This document shows, in pieces, positions 13,973 to 23,100 of a stretch of DNA of 64,000 nt. The DNA is from Ecdyonurus torrentis (Eukaryota > Arthropoda > Insecta > Ephemeroptera > Heptageniidae). Below the pieces are notes generated by a model. The model was not told the origin of the DNA and searched no databases. It worked only from the letters and a program-made list of their open reading frames with translations. The stretch's first letter is position 1. Every line of letters starts with the position of its first letter. The translations under genes and the position numbers were made by a program. Where the stretch lies: positions 32,943,873 to 33,007,872 of the forward strand of contig OX439127.1 of assembly GCA_949318235.1 (NCBI GenBank). The letters run 5' to 3'.

Positions 13973-14520
13973 CAACCCTACCTAACCTGACCCTACAATA
14001 TACTACCAAACCTTACATTACCTATCATGCTACCTGATAGACCTCTAAAATGTCGACCTGAGTAAGTTTACCTTGATCTGAAGTTAAACTGAAACAAAAT
14101 CAAAATTATTAAAATTTTATAATAATATTAACTAATTACGTTCCCTTAAGATTAGATTATAATTCATTGACACTGAATAAAAATTGAAAGGAGTTATTGA
14201 TTATACTATACTTAAGTCATATAATTTTATGCTGTTATAAATCAATTAAATATAGAAATATGCTATACAAATGTAACAAAAAATATTATTTATGGTACAG
14301 GATTATCATAATTATTATTAGAAAAAACAAACATAAGTCACACATAGATTTAATTTGATTTAAATTTATTTTACGTCATTTCACATCTTCTACAACATTT
14401 TATATAGATATGAAAAACGAATGTTTAAATTTAAAAAATAGCAAGAAAAAAAAAACTTAATAAAAAAAATAAAAAAAAAAAGAAACAATAAAAAGTCATG
14501 CGGATTTGTTACGAGATCCT
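13973..14520. other. AT-rich transposon interior without visible gene
   Basis: A short pyrimidine-poor, CCTA/CCTAC-rich stretch (13970-14045) is followed by A+T-rich sequence with A-runs near 14445-14480. No frame, RNA gene or further repeat was recognised. Confidence 0.6.
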
Positions 14521-14529
14521 CAGTTCATA

Positions 14530-14671
14530 ACATAAGATTGCCCTTTATTCAGGGTCACCTTTGACACTCGGAATCACGCGCAAAGGCCCAGCATGTGCTT
14601 GGTGTAGAGTAGAGCACCATGGTGTAGAGAGAGCGTAGACCACATCACTGTGACTATAACAAATTCAGTCC
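14530..14671 (-). other. Candidate terminal exon with AATAAA signal (minus strand)
   Basis: This GC-richer island stands out from AT-rich surroundings. On the minus strand it is preceded by a pyrimidine tract ending CTATTTTTTTAG, a good acceptor, so an exon would begin at 14671. One frame stays open from 14669 for 31 codons to TGA at 14576-14574. It contains an ATG at 14645-14643 starting a 23-residue peptide (MWSTLSLHHG...). An AATAAA poly(A) signal lies 25 bases after the stop (14549-14544 on the minus strand). The arrangement suits a last exon of a decayed or captured gene. I do not recognise the peptide, and it is short enough to be chance. Confidence 0.3.
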
Positions 14672-14694
14672 CTAAAAAAATAGTTTTATTTTAG

Positions 14695-14711
14695 TATTAT
14701 TATTATTATTA
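14695..14711. repeat. (ATT)n microsatellite
   Basis: About five and a half ATT units inside the transposon. Confidence 0.8.
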
Positions 14712-14799
14712 CCAAATTAATGATTTAAATAAGACTTAAAAATGGCCCCGTATTATTTTTTTAAATAAAAATAATAATAAATAAACAATATACTAATAC

Positions 14800-14805
<6 letters not shown>

Positions 14806-14872
<67 letters not shown>
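14806..14872. repeat. (TA)n microsatellite, 67 bp
   Basis: An uninterrupted alternating TA run of about 33 units, followed by TTTGTGTGTGTT. It lies between two candidate minus-strand exons, i.e. in what would be an intron. The copy number is likely unstable and may be misassembled. Confidence 0.9.
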
Positions 14873-14876
<4 letters not shown>

Positions 14877-15510
14877 GTGTGTTAAGGCATCATAAAGTAT
14901 TATATTTAATTAAACTTAATACCTAATATAAACTGCATAAAACTATGCTACTAGGTATAAACATAATTATGCTTAAAAATTTATGCTATTCAAATTTAGT
15001 AATGATATAAAATAAATATTGACACAGATTCAGCATTTAAAGAACTTTATACCCCTTCTTTAAAATACAAAAAAAAGAGAGAGAGATAGAGAGAGAGAGA
15101 AAATATAACAGGAAAAAAATTACAAATAGATAAATAGGAGAAATAAAAGCATATCAAAATAGAAAACTCCCTAAAAATAAGTAAAAAAAAAAAAAAAAAA
15201 AAGAAGAAGAAGATGGATAAAAGAAATTTAAACATGCATTTCATTGGCATTTGTTTGTTAGATAAATATAAAATTAAACAAATTAAGATTAAACTGTGAA
15301 TTCTGTATTAAAACGACTATAAAATTTATAAACAAGAAAAATAATAAAAGCTGTGACCTTTTCTGATATTTTAAATGAATAAAAAAATATATTATAAAAT
15401 AACTGCTGTTCTATATAAATTTTGAAAGAAAACAAAATAATTATTTAATACTGAAAGAGGATAATAAGAGATAGAGAGAGAGAGAGAGAGAAAAGATACT
15501 TGATAAAGAA
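14873..15510. other. AT-rich interior with GA and A tracts, no gene
   Basis: It contains (GA)n at 15076-15100 and 15467-15491 and a 20-base A run at 15183-15202 followed by GAAGAAGAAG. The apparent minus-strand frame here reads phenylalanine runs from the A tract and is not a protein. If the flanking islands are exons, this would be intron. Confidence 0.6.
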
Positions 15511-15515
15511 CTTAC

Positions 15516-15601
15516 TCTGTCTTCGAAAACCAGGCAGCTGTTCCCCATCAATGTGTCATCGGCTCATGATAAGATGCACTTTTATCGCTCACACTGTTGC
15601 G
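15516..15601 (-). other. Candidate internal exon (minus strand), GTAAGT donor
   Basis: An 86-nt GC-richer island. On the minus strand it follows TTTATATAG and ends GAAGACAGA before GTAAGTTC, a consensus 5' splice site. Read in phase 0 it gives 17 codons (RNSVSDKSASYHEPMTH) and stops at TGA, 15550-15548. A later ATGGGGAAC frame runs into the donor. Coding or untranslated status is undecided. Both splice motifs and the compositional contrast are visible, but exon status is inference. Confidence 0.25.
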
Positions 15602-15604
15602 CTA

Positions 15605-16150
15605 TATAAAAGAAATACATACTTTTGAATAAGTCTATAATAAAAAGAAAAAAACTAAAAAGTTCTGCTTTCAAAACAATAATATAAAAAGATGTGAAAT
15701 AATAAAACACTACTAGAGGCAAATTTAAGAATAAGAAAAAAAAAAAAAAAAAAAAGACGCAATATAATAGAATGTTCTGCAGCGCAATTGCAATGTTATT
15801 TTTATCTTAATTATTGCGTGTAAAAACTAATAATTAAATGTAAATTTATAAAACTTATATAGATAACAAATATATTATAAATGTTTATATAAAAAAATAT
15901 AGCTAAATTAGTTTCAATATTTTGGAATTAAGTAATTAAGCATTCATTTTCATGCAATTTTTAACTTGTAAATAAAATAAAGAGAATGAGGGAGAGAGAG
16001 AGAGAAAGAGAGAGAGCGAGTGATGTCACATGTTCCATTAACTGATTATTTTTAACTTATATATTTATTATTAACTTATATATTATATATAATTAAAACT
16101 CGATCTATGTGAAAATAATTAATATTATTCTAATATTTTAAAGAAATATG
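15605..16150. other. AT-rich interior, A run and GA tract, no gene
   Basis: It includes a 20-base A run at 15736-15755 and an impure GA tract at 15981-16019. No reading frame or RNA gene was recognised. Confidence 0.6.
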
Positions 16151-16193
16151 CTTGAGTGAGAGAGATAGAGAGAGGAGGACATATATGACTGAC

Positions 16194-16298
16194 CTTGACA
16201 CATGACCGTGCTCCAGCTGCTGCGGCGTGTGTCACCATACCGCGATGCGTGCATCTCTCACACCAACGCTGGCGCCCGCCAACCTTGGCGCCAACCGC
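16194..16298 (-). other. Candidate internal exon (minus strand), 105 nt, fully open
   Basis: The most GC-rich stretch of the window. On the minus strand ATTAAATAG precedes it and GTCAGT follows TGTGTCAAG, giving acceptor and donor consensus. Between them 35 codons are open in phase 0-0 (AVGAKVGGRQRWCERCTHRG...). A CxxC spacing (WCERC) is present but too little to call a zinc-binding site. If spliced in phase to the island at 15516-15601, the product would end 17 residues later. The plus strand is also open here (16195-16386), so openness alone is weak evidence, because GC-rich DNA has few stop codons. I do not recognise the peptide. Confidence 0.3.
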
Positions 16299-16399
16299 CT
16301 ATTTAATAAATGCATTCATAAGAATATTGTGTTCTAAAATAATTTGTTTTGCATTCGTTTATATACCTATATATTGTTCTATATAGCTAATATTAGCTA

Positions 16400-17260
16400 T
16401 ATATCGCTTCTCACAATTCATTAAGGCCATACAGAATCTACTTTAAAAAAAAAACAAAAATTGAAACCTGCACTTTACTAGGTTGGGAAATCTACACGAA
16501 TGCATACAATATAGCGTAATTGGTCTTAAATTAAAGGCAATACAATATTATTTTACAGGAATGTGTTAAAAAAATGTATTGCAAAATTTGACTCCGTGGC
16601 AAGGAGAAACGTTTTGCAAAGTCGCAATTTTTACTACAGTGTTAAGAGAGCTCGTTTTTAGCAGGCGATATCTCTATTAATATTAAAGATAAATCCATAG
16701 TGTAAGCGAGGAAAATTATCCTCATATCTTCCTATTTATGAATATCAAAGAAAAAAAATTTTAAAATAAAAATTACAGGCGTAATTCAATTAGCTGTAAA
16801 AATGTAGCCAAAAACCAACGGCTTAACTTATATGAGTGAAAATGATAATAGAAGCGTAGAAGCGGTAATGAAGAATGTAAAAGACTTTTATTTTGAAAAA
16901 ATTGAATTAGAAACCAATTTACAATTTTAAAAAAATTACGCATGTCAAAGTTAGGTAATCATACTATAGATACTCCCCTTACGCCTTGACTCTTCATTTC
17001 CCCTCACTTCCAAGCTTGATGCATTTCCCTTTCAGACCGCATACAAATGTTTTTCTACCTAGTAAAGGAGAAAAAAAAAGTTTTTCTGTCTATACTGCCT
17101 ATTCTCACTTCAATCACTTGAAATATTACAAAATATACGTTTATGTTATAATAACTTGCATTTCCTATCACTTTTTTTTTGTATGGTTTATAATAATACA
17201 AGTAATTTTTCCTATACTTTTCAATTTTTATAAGCTATTGAATTATTAAAAAGGTCATAA
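16400..17260 (+). repeat. Left arm of the long inverted repeat
   Basis: It pairs with 18588-19451 in reverse orientation. It contains no convincing gene: the 87-codon frame at 16986-17249 exists in both arms only because the arms are copies, and it is rich in F, Y and I from AT-rich DNA. Confidence 0.85.
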
Positions 17261-17770
17261 TTTTTTTCATTACTATACTTGATCACAATACAATATAAAT
17301 ATTCTTATATTGCTTGATTTTTCCCGATATTTATTAATCTTGCTATTTCTTTCAATAAAACAGTAAAAAAAATACTGTTTTGAATTATTTTAGGTCATTA
17401 TCTGTACCAATTATCTGTATTTTTTACATTTTTAAACTTTTAATTTGAAAAAAAAATTTAAAGGAAAAAAAAACAACAACATTTCTTGATGAATTGCACA
17501 ATATAATCCATAACTGTGTATATTAATTCATATTTTGCATAAATTGTTTTAAAAAATCTGAGCGAATTACGGTTATTCAAAATAAAAAAAAATACATAGA
17601 TTCCAAAATAGACACGGTACACTATGTTATTTCGAGTCAATAGTTTAAGTTTTGATTAATTTTTGTAATAGCGGTGGTTGTCATGATGTTTTCATTTCCA
17701 TGCATGTCACTTGCACGCGTCTATGGTACATCGCATCAATGTGATATAAAAAAAAAGAGTTTTCTAGTTT
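17261..17770. other. AT-rich core of the fold-back element, no gene
   Basis: Left half of the spacer between the inverted arms. It is AT-rich with A runs near 17452-17472. The minus-strand frame at 17458-17640 reads FFF/CCC runs and is judged noise. Confidence 0.55.
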
Positions 17771-17864
17771 CAAAAACAGCTTCTTCCATTTTCAACAAAG
17801 GTAAAATCTTACCTGATAGTGATATGAAACTCACCTTTATTAAAAATGGAAGATGCGGATTTTT
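17771..17864. repeat. Imperfect hairpin within the fold-back spacer
   Basis: CTTCCATTTTCAACAAAGGT at 17783-17802 pairs with ACCTTTATTAAAAATGGAAG at 17833-17852, 18 of 20 positions, around a 30-base loop. Weaker pairing extends outward (AAAAACAGC against GCGGATTTTT) to about 17771 and 17864. Transcribed on either strand it would give a ~90-nt stem-loop of roughly pre-miRNA size. No expression evidence is available from sequence. Confidence 0.6.
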
Positions 17865-17922
17865 GGTCACCATCGCAACATTTTTGTGCGATACGCTCAG
17901 TTCGATGCTTTCTCGTCAGCCA
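17835..17922 (-). other. Candidate exon in the fold-back spacer (minus strand), GTGAGT donor
   Basis: On the minus strand GTAACAG precedes TGGCTGACG, and AATAAAG is followed by GTGAGT, an excellent donor. One frame is open across the 88 nt (29 codons plus one base, WLTRKHRTERIAQKCCDG...). An in-frame TAA lies just upstream, so it would have to be an internal exon. Its end phase does not match the open frame of the island at 16194-16298, which argues it belongs to a different (nested) unit or is not an exon. The plus-strand 111-codon frame 17674-18009 overlaps it; neither product is recognised. Confidence 0.2.
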
Positions 17923-17929
17923 CTGTTAC

Positions 17930-18587
17930 TTTGCTTCAATAACATTGAAGCTCCACGTCGTGTAACGCAGACACATATAAATATAAAATATATAAATATA
18001 AAAATATAAAAAAAAATATATATTTGAAAAAGAACTATTGAAGTCTAGCTTGATGTTTAAATAATATACGCACATAAAGAAATTTAAAACACTATTGCAT
18101 CCAATTGAAGCAAATTGCGTTTATATTACTATATTTATGCAAACAATTAATATGTGAGCTTTGTTTTCGTTCTCTAAATAGAAGTTTTTCTTAAATATTG
18201 TTACTACAAATATTTAATTTCATATAATATGGTGAATTACCATTTATAAATAAGAAAAAAATTTAAAAAAAGTGTTTAATTATAATTAATTCCACTGCAA
18301 TCTATGTGAAAACGTTTAAAATAAAGCTTTGTACTATAGTAAAGAACAAAAAAAAATTATTTAATTATTATAATTTAGTTCCTTTCAACTTAAAAATAAA
18401 CTCTATCTTAATAAATTTCATGTAAATTAAAAGGAAAGAAATAACATAAGAAATGGTTACTGACATTTAATTACAACCCCCCTGCCCCCCCCCCTCCCAA
18501 AAAAAAAGGAAATATAAAAAGTAATTAACAAATTCAAACAATGAAAAAAAATTACTAATTGTATTGTGGTTTAATCATTAAAAGAAG
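17930..18587. other. AT-rich right half of fold-back spacer, C-rich tract
   Basis: It contains an AT-rich simple stretch with TATAAATATAAAA-type repeats near 17975-18025 and a C-rich pyrimidine tract at 18477-18498 abutting an A run. No gene was recognised. Confidence 0.55.
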
Positions 18588-19451
18588 GTTTATGACATTG
18601 TTAATAATTTAATATTTTATACAAATTATAAAGTATATAGGAAAAATTATTTGTATTATTATGAACCATACAAAAAAAAAGTGATAGGAAATGCAAGTTA
18701 TTATAACATAAACGTATATTTTGTAATATTTCAAGTGATTGAAGTGAGAATAGGCAGTATAGACAGAAAAACTTTTTTTTTCTCCTTTACTAGGTAGAAA
18801 AACATTTGCATGCGGTCTGAAAGGGAAATGCATCAAGCTTGGAAGTGAGGGGAAATGAAGAGTCAAGGCGTAAGGGGAGTATCTATAGTATGATTACCTA
18901 ACTTTGACATGCGTAATTTTTTTAAAATTGTAAATTGGTTTCTAATTCAATTTTTTCAAAATAAAAGTCTTTTACATTCTTCATTACCGCTTCTACGCTT
19001 CTATTATCATTTTCACTCATATAAGTTAAGCCGTTGGTTTTTGGCTACATTTTTACAGCTAATTGAATTACGCCTGTAATTTTTATTTTAAAATTTTTTT
19101 TCTTTGATATTCATAAATAGGAAGATATGAGGATAATTTTCCTCGCTTACACTATGGATTTATCTTTAATATTAATAGAGATATCGCCTGCTAAAAACGA
19201 GCTCTCTTAACACTGTAGTAAAAATTGCGACTTTGCAAAACGTTTCTCCTTGCCACGGAGTCAAATTTTGCAATACATTTTTTTAACACATTCCTGTAAA
19301 ATAATATTGTATTGCCTTTAATTTAAGACCAATTACGCTATATTGTATGCATTCGTGTAGATTTCCCAACCTAGTAAAGTGCAGGTTTCAATTTTTGTTT
19401 TTTTTTTAAGTAGATTCTGTATGGCCTTAATGAATTGTGAGAAGCGATATA
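18588..19451 (-). repeat. Right arm of the long inverted repeat
   Basis: Reverse-complement partner of 16400-17260. The minus-strand frame 18609-18866 is the mirrored copy of the plus-strand frame in the left arm, differing in the visible N-terminal part by one residue. No independent gene is supported. Confidence 0.85.
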
Positions 19452-19659
19452 CTAACCTATATACGTTATGGAAGCATAAGTTTTCGTTATAAAAACATCA
19501 TGATAGTTTCATGTATTATTGTGACTGATTTTAAGTTATTATATACCAAAAAAAATATCAGGAACTATAATAACCACTAAAATTTCTAAATTACTTTTTA
19601 CATAAATGCAAGAACTCTTATTGTTATACATACCTCTAGATGTGTACGGTATAAAAAAA

Positions 19660-19677
19660 AGTCCAAGAAATTGGACT
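19660..19677. repeat. Short perfect-arm hairpin AGTCCAA-GAAA-TTGGACT
   Basis: Seven-base arms with a four-base loop, just downstream (minus-strand sense) of the small frame at 19688-19795. It contains the AGTC core seen in the subterminal motifs, but its role is unknown. Confidence 0.5.
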
Positions 19678-19687
19678 GTTTCAACTA

Positions 19688-19795
19688 TTACATGGCGTCA
19701 ACGGCAATAGTTTTGTGATCCAATTCTGCGGTTTTTTTCAACTTCTTGGTGGTATCTGATATCACTTGCACATAACTATAACACTTATATTTCAT
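19688..19795 (-). other. Small open frame, 35 codons, possible first-exon remnant
   Basis: ATG at 19795-19793 starts MKYKCYSYVQVISDTTKKLK..., ending at TAA (19690-19688). The composition is lysine-rich and mixed, unlike the F/I/K runs of surrounding AT-rich noise. It lies near the right end of the transposon and reads inward, where a 5' coding exon would be expected. No splice donor of good quality precedes the stop, and I do not recognise a family. It may be chance. Confidence 0.2.
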
Positions 19796-19823
19796 ATTTT
19801 ATTGTCACACTGCACTTTATTGA

Positions 19824-19940
19824 TCAATATAAAAATAATAATGGAATAAATTTCGGAGCAACATTTGGGCGCGGTACTTCAATGTATGCGTCATTTGCCT
19901 CGTGGAAAGGAAGTTGCGCTTGACGTTCTTCTTTTGTCAT
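19824..19940 (-). other. Small open frame, 38 codons, possible first-exon remnant
   Basis: ATG at 19940-19938 starts MTKEERQAQLPFHEANDAYI..., ending at TGA (19826-19824). The amino-acid mix looks more protein-like than most frames in this window. It reads inward from the right end of the transposon and sits beside a CRE-like site and an E-box palindrome. No homologue is recognised. Confidence 0.22.
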
Positions 19941-19966
19941 GACGTCACAATGATGATCACGTGATC
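19940..19966 (-). promoter_or_regulatory. CRE-like and E-box palindromes near the right end
   Basis: TGACGTCA at 19940-19947 is the full cAMP-response-element palindrome. GATCACGTGATC at 19955-19966 is a perfect 12-bp palindrome holding the E-box CACGTG. The pair lies ~145 bp upstream of the minus-strand ATG at 19795, and the CRE overlaps the last base of the ATG codon at 19940. A promoter for an inward-reading gene is plausible; motif occurrence alone does not prove it. Confidence 0.3.
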
Positions 19967-19970
19967 TACG

Positions 19971-20156
19971 GAAGACGGAAGACACTTTTGCAAACGTCTT
20001 CCGTCTTCTTCATTTTCAAAAAATGCTCTAAGTCCCATAAACGTCTTAAAAATGAAGACTAAAGGACTGTCTTTTCGTTGTGCAAGTCTTTACAAACGGC
20101 TTTTCAAGAAAAAAGTTGTTAATTCCGACTTTTGCAAAGACACAATTTTTGCAGTG
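19971..20156. repeat. Right subterminal region with a perfect 13-bp hairpin
   Basis: Four AAGAC and five GTCTT pentamers occur in 186 bp, ending TTTGCAGTG. GAAGACGGAAGAC (19971-19983) is the exact reverse complement of GTCTTCCGTCTTC (19996-20008), with a 12-base loop. This mirrors the motif content of the left end and supports one element spanning 13795-20156. Confidence 0.72.
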
Positions 20157-23100
20157 TATTTAAGCTAATATTAAGTAAAAATATTATGTTTAATAATATT
20201 TATAATAGGCATCGCATAATACACACATCTATGTTTGTGAGCAAGCAGTGAGGGTCCCCACCGATCTTGAAATCTTGTTTTATTTCATGGCACAATGTTT
20301 TTGTATTTTACATAATGCATTTATATGTTTTTAAGATAGTAAAAAGTGAAAATTTTGGGATTAAACTATTGAAAAAAAAAAGCTTCACTTAATACACACA
20401 CGTATGTTTGTAAGAAAGCTGTAGGCGTCCGAACCTATTAGGAAATCTCGTTTAATTCCCTGTCTTGATGTTTATGTATTTTACATAAGCCTTTTAAGTG
20501 TTTGTTTGACCGTATTTTAGAGAAAATATTATGTTAAAGGAATCTGTAAAATATAACACAAGATATACACACACCTATGTTTGTGTGTGGGTAGTACAAA
20601 TCCCAATCTATGTTGAAAATTAGTTTTGAATCCTAGCGCGATGTTTTTGTATTTTTCATAAGCCATAATTATGTATTTAAGATAATATTAAGTAAAAATA
20701 TTATGTTTAAAGAATATTTAAAATAGGCATTGCATAATACACACATCTATGTTTGTGAGCAAACAGTGAGGGTCCCCACCGATCTTGAAATCTTGTTTTA
20801 TTTCATGGCGCAATGTTTTTGTATTTTACTTAATGCATTCATATGTTTTTTAGATCGTAAAAAGTAAAAATTTTGTGATTAAACGATCGGTAAAAACAAG
20901 CTTCACATAATACACACACGTATGTTTGTAACAAAGCTGTAGGCGTCCGAACCTATTAGGAAATCTCGTTTAATTCCCTGTCTTGATGTTTATGTATTTT
21001 ACATAAGCAATTTATGTGTTTTTTTGACCGTAATTTAGAGAAAATATTATGTTAAAGGAATCTGTAAAATATAACACAAGATATACACACACCTATGTTT
21101 GTGTGTGGGTAGTACAAATCCCAATTTATGTTAAAAATTAGTTTTGAATCCTAGCGCGATGTTTTTGTATTTTTCATAAGCCATAATTATGTATTTAAGA
21201 TAATATTAAGTAAAAATATCATGTTTAAAGAATATTTAAAATAGGCATTGCATAATACACACATCTATGTTTGTGAGCAAGCAGTGAGGGTCCTTACCGA
21301 TCTTAAAATCTTGTTTTATTTCATGGCGCAATGTTTTTGTATTTTACTTAATGCATTCATATGTTTTTTAGATCGTAAAAAGTAAAAATTTTGTCATTAA
21401 ACGATCGGTAAAAACAAGCTTTACATAATACACACACGTATGTTTGTAAGAAAGCTGTAGGCGTCCGAACCTATTAGGAAATCTCGTTTAATTCCCTGTC
21501 TTGATGTTTATGTATTTTACATAAGCCTTGTATGTGTTTGTTTGACCGTATTTTAGAGAAAATATTATGTTAAAGGAATCTGTAAAATATAACACAAGAT
21601 ATACACACACCTATGTTTGTGTGTGGGTAGTACAAATCCCAATCTATGTTGAAAATTAGTTTTGAATCCTAGCGCGATGTTTTTGTATTTTTTATAAGCC
21701 ATAATTATGTATTTAAGCTAATATTAAGTAAAAATATTATGTTTAATAATATTTATAATAGGCATCGCATAATACACACATCTATGTTTGTGAGCAAGCA
21801 GTGAGGGTCCCCACCGATCTTGAAATCTTGTTTTATATCATGGCACAATGTTTTTGTATTTTACATAATGCATTTATATGTTTTTAAGATAGTAAAAAGT
21901 GAAAATTTTGGGATTAAACTATTGAAAAAAAAAAGCTTCACTTAATACACACACGTATGTTTGTAAGAAAGCTGTAGGCGTCCGAACCTATTAGGAAATC
22001 TCGTTTAATTCCCTGTCTTGATGTTTATGTATTTTACATAAGCCTTTTATGTGTTTGTTTGACCGTATTTTAGAGAAAATATTATGTTAAAGGAATCTGT
22101 AAAATATAACACAAGATATACACACACCTATGTTTGTGTGTGGGTAGTACAAATCCCAATCTATGTTGAAAATTAGTTTTGAATCCTAGCGCGATGTTTT
22201 TGTATTTTTCATAAGCCATAATTATGTAATTAAGATAATATTAAGTAAAAATATTATGTTTAAAGAATATTTAAAATAGGCATTGCATAATACACACATC
22301 TATGTTTGTGAGCAAACAGTGAGGGTCCTTACCGATCTTGAAATCTTGTTTTATTTCATGGCGCAATGTTTTTGTATTTTACTTAATGCATTCATATGTT
22401 TTTTAGATCGTAAAAAGTAAAAATTTTGTGATTAAACGATCGGTAAAAACAAGCTTCACATAATACACACACGTATGTTTGTAAGAAAGCTGTAGGCGTC
22501 CGAACCTATTAGGAAATCTCGTTTAATTCCCTGTCTTGATGTTTATGTATTTTACATAAGCCTTTTATGTGTTTGTTTGACCGTATTTTAGAGAAAATAT
22601 TTTGTTAAAGGAATCTCTAAAATATAACACAAGATATACACACACCTATGTTTGTGTGTGGGTAGTACAAATCCCAATCTATGTTGAAAATTAGTTTTGA
22701 ATCCTAGCGCGATGTTTTTGTATTTTTCATAAGCCATAATTATGTATTTAAGATAATATTAAGTAAAAATATTATGTTTAAAGAATATTTAAAATAGGAA
22801 TTGCATAATACACACATCTATGTTTGTGAGCAAACAGTGAGGGTCCCCACCGATCTTGAAATCTTGTTTTATTTCATGGCGTAATGTTTTTGTATTTTAC
22901 TTAATGCATTCATATGTTTTTTAGATCGTAAAAAGTGAAAATTTTGTGATTAAACGATCGGTAAAAACAAGCTTTACATAATACACACACGTATGTTTGT
23001 AAGAAAGCTGTAGGCGTCCGAACCTATTAGGAAATCTCGTTTAATTCCCTGTCTTGATGTTTATGTATTTTACATAAGCCTTTTATGTGTTTGTTTGACC

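Larger units (their letters stand above)
16400..19451. mobile_element. Nested fold-back element with ~850-bp inverted arms
   Basis: Sequence 16400-17250 recurs as reverse complement at 18600-19451. Over most of the arm only a few differences are visible, for example ACAAATG versus GCAAATG near 17043 and a one-base change in the T/A run near 16443. Identity decays at the inner ends (17210-17260 and 18588-18640). The spacer is about 1.33 kb. The outer ends begin TATATCGCTTCTCAC and are flanked by CTA on both sides (16397-16399 and 19452-19454), which could be a 3-bp target duplication or chance. The shared arms explain why matching 85-87 codon frames (MTLHFPSLPS...) appear on opposite strands. 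Long terminal arms with a short core fit a fold-back or non-autonomous DNA element; the family is unknown. Confidence 0.7.
13795..20156. mobile_element. CACTG-ended DNA transposon, CMC-like (CACTA-Mirage-Chapaev), apparently non-autonomous
   Basis: The element is 6,362 bp and interrupts the satellite at ATTATGTA/TTTAAGC. TA is duplicated on both sides (13793-13794 and 20157-20158). The ends are CACTGCAAA and TTTGCAGTG, a 9-bp perfect inverted repeat that fades after that. Both ends carry clustered GTCTT/AAGAC motifs: seven in 13795-13972 and nine in 19971-20156. CACTR ends with repeated subterminal motifs are typical of CMC elements, and a TA target fits the Mirage branch. Tc1/mariner also uses TA but normally lacks this subterminal array. 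No transposase frame survives. The interior holds a nested fold-back element and splice-like islands. Superfamily assignment is inference; the boundaries are directly visible. Confidence 0.85.
12423..20858. repeat. Four-trimer block, copy 2, split by the 6.4-kb transposon
   Basis: Removing the transposon and one TA copy (6,364 bp) leaves 2,072 bp that matches copy 1 (10352-12422) trimer for trimer. After the insertion the satellite resumes in the same orientation and phase, at TATTTAAGCTAATATT in subunit B, with no loss of satellite bases. The insertion was therefore simple, without an accompanying deletion. Confidence 0.82.

Noticed and set aside
13970..14000. CCTAA-like motifs resembling insect telomere repeat
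   Set aside because: Only isolated CCTAC/CCTAA/CCCTA words; no tandem TTAGG or CCTAA array.
15047..15250. 67-codon minus-strand frame with long phenylalanine runs
   Set aside because: Produced by an A run and GA repeats read on the other strand.
15602..15611. TATATAAAAG TATA-box-like sequence on the plus strand
   Set aside because: Nothing resembling a gene follows on the plus strand, and such words are expected in AT-rich DNA.
16195..16386. 63-codon plus-strand frame over the GC-rich island
   Set aside because: The island is open on both strands because it has few stop codons; the second half is AT-rich noise.
16986..17249. 87-codon frame on the plus strand, mirrored on the minus strand at 18609-18866
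   Set aside because: The two frames are copies only because they lie in the inverted arms. Composition is F/Y/I-rich from AT-rich DNA, with no domain.
17674..18009. 111-codon plus-strand frame, the longest in the window
   Set aside because: It spans a hairpin and an antisense candidate exon, ends in a TATAAA-type simple repeat, and shows no recognisable domain.
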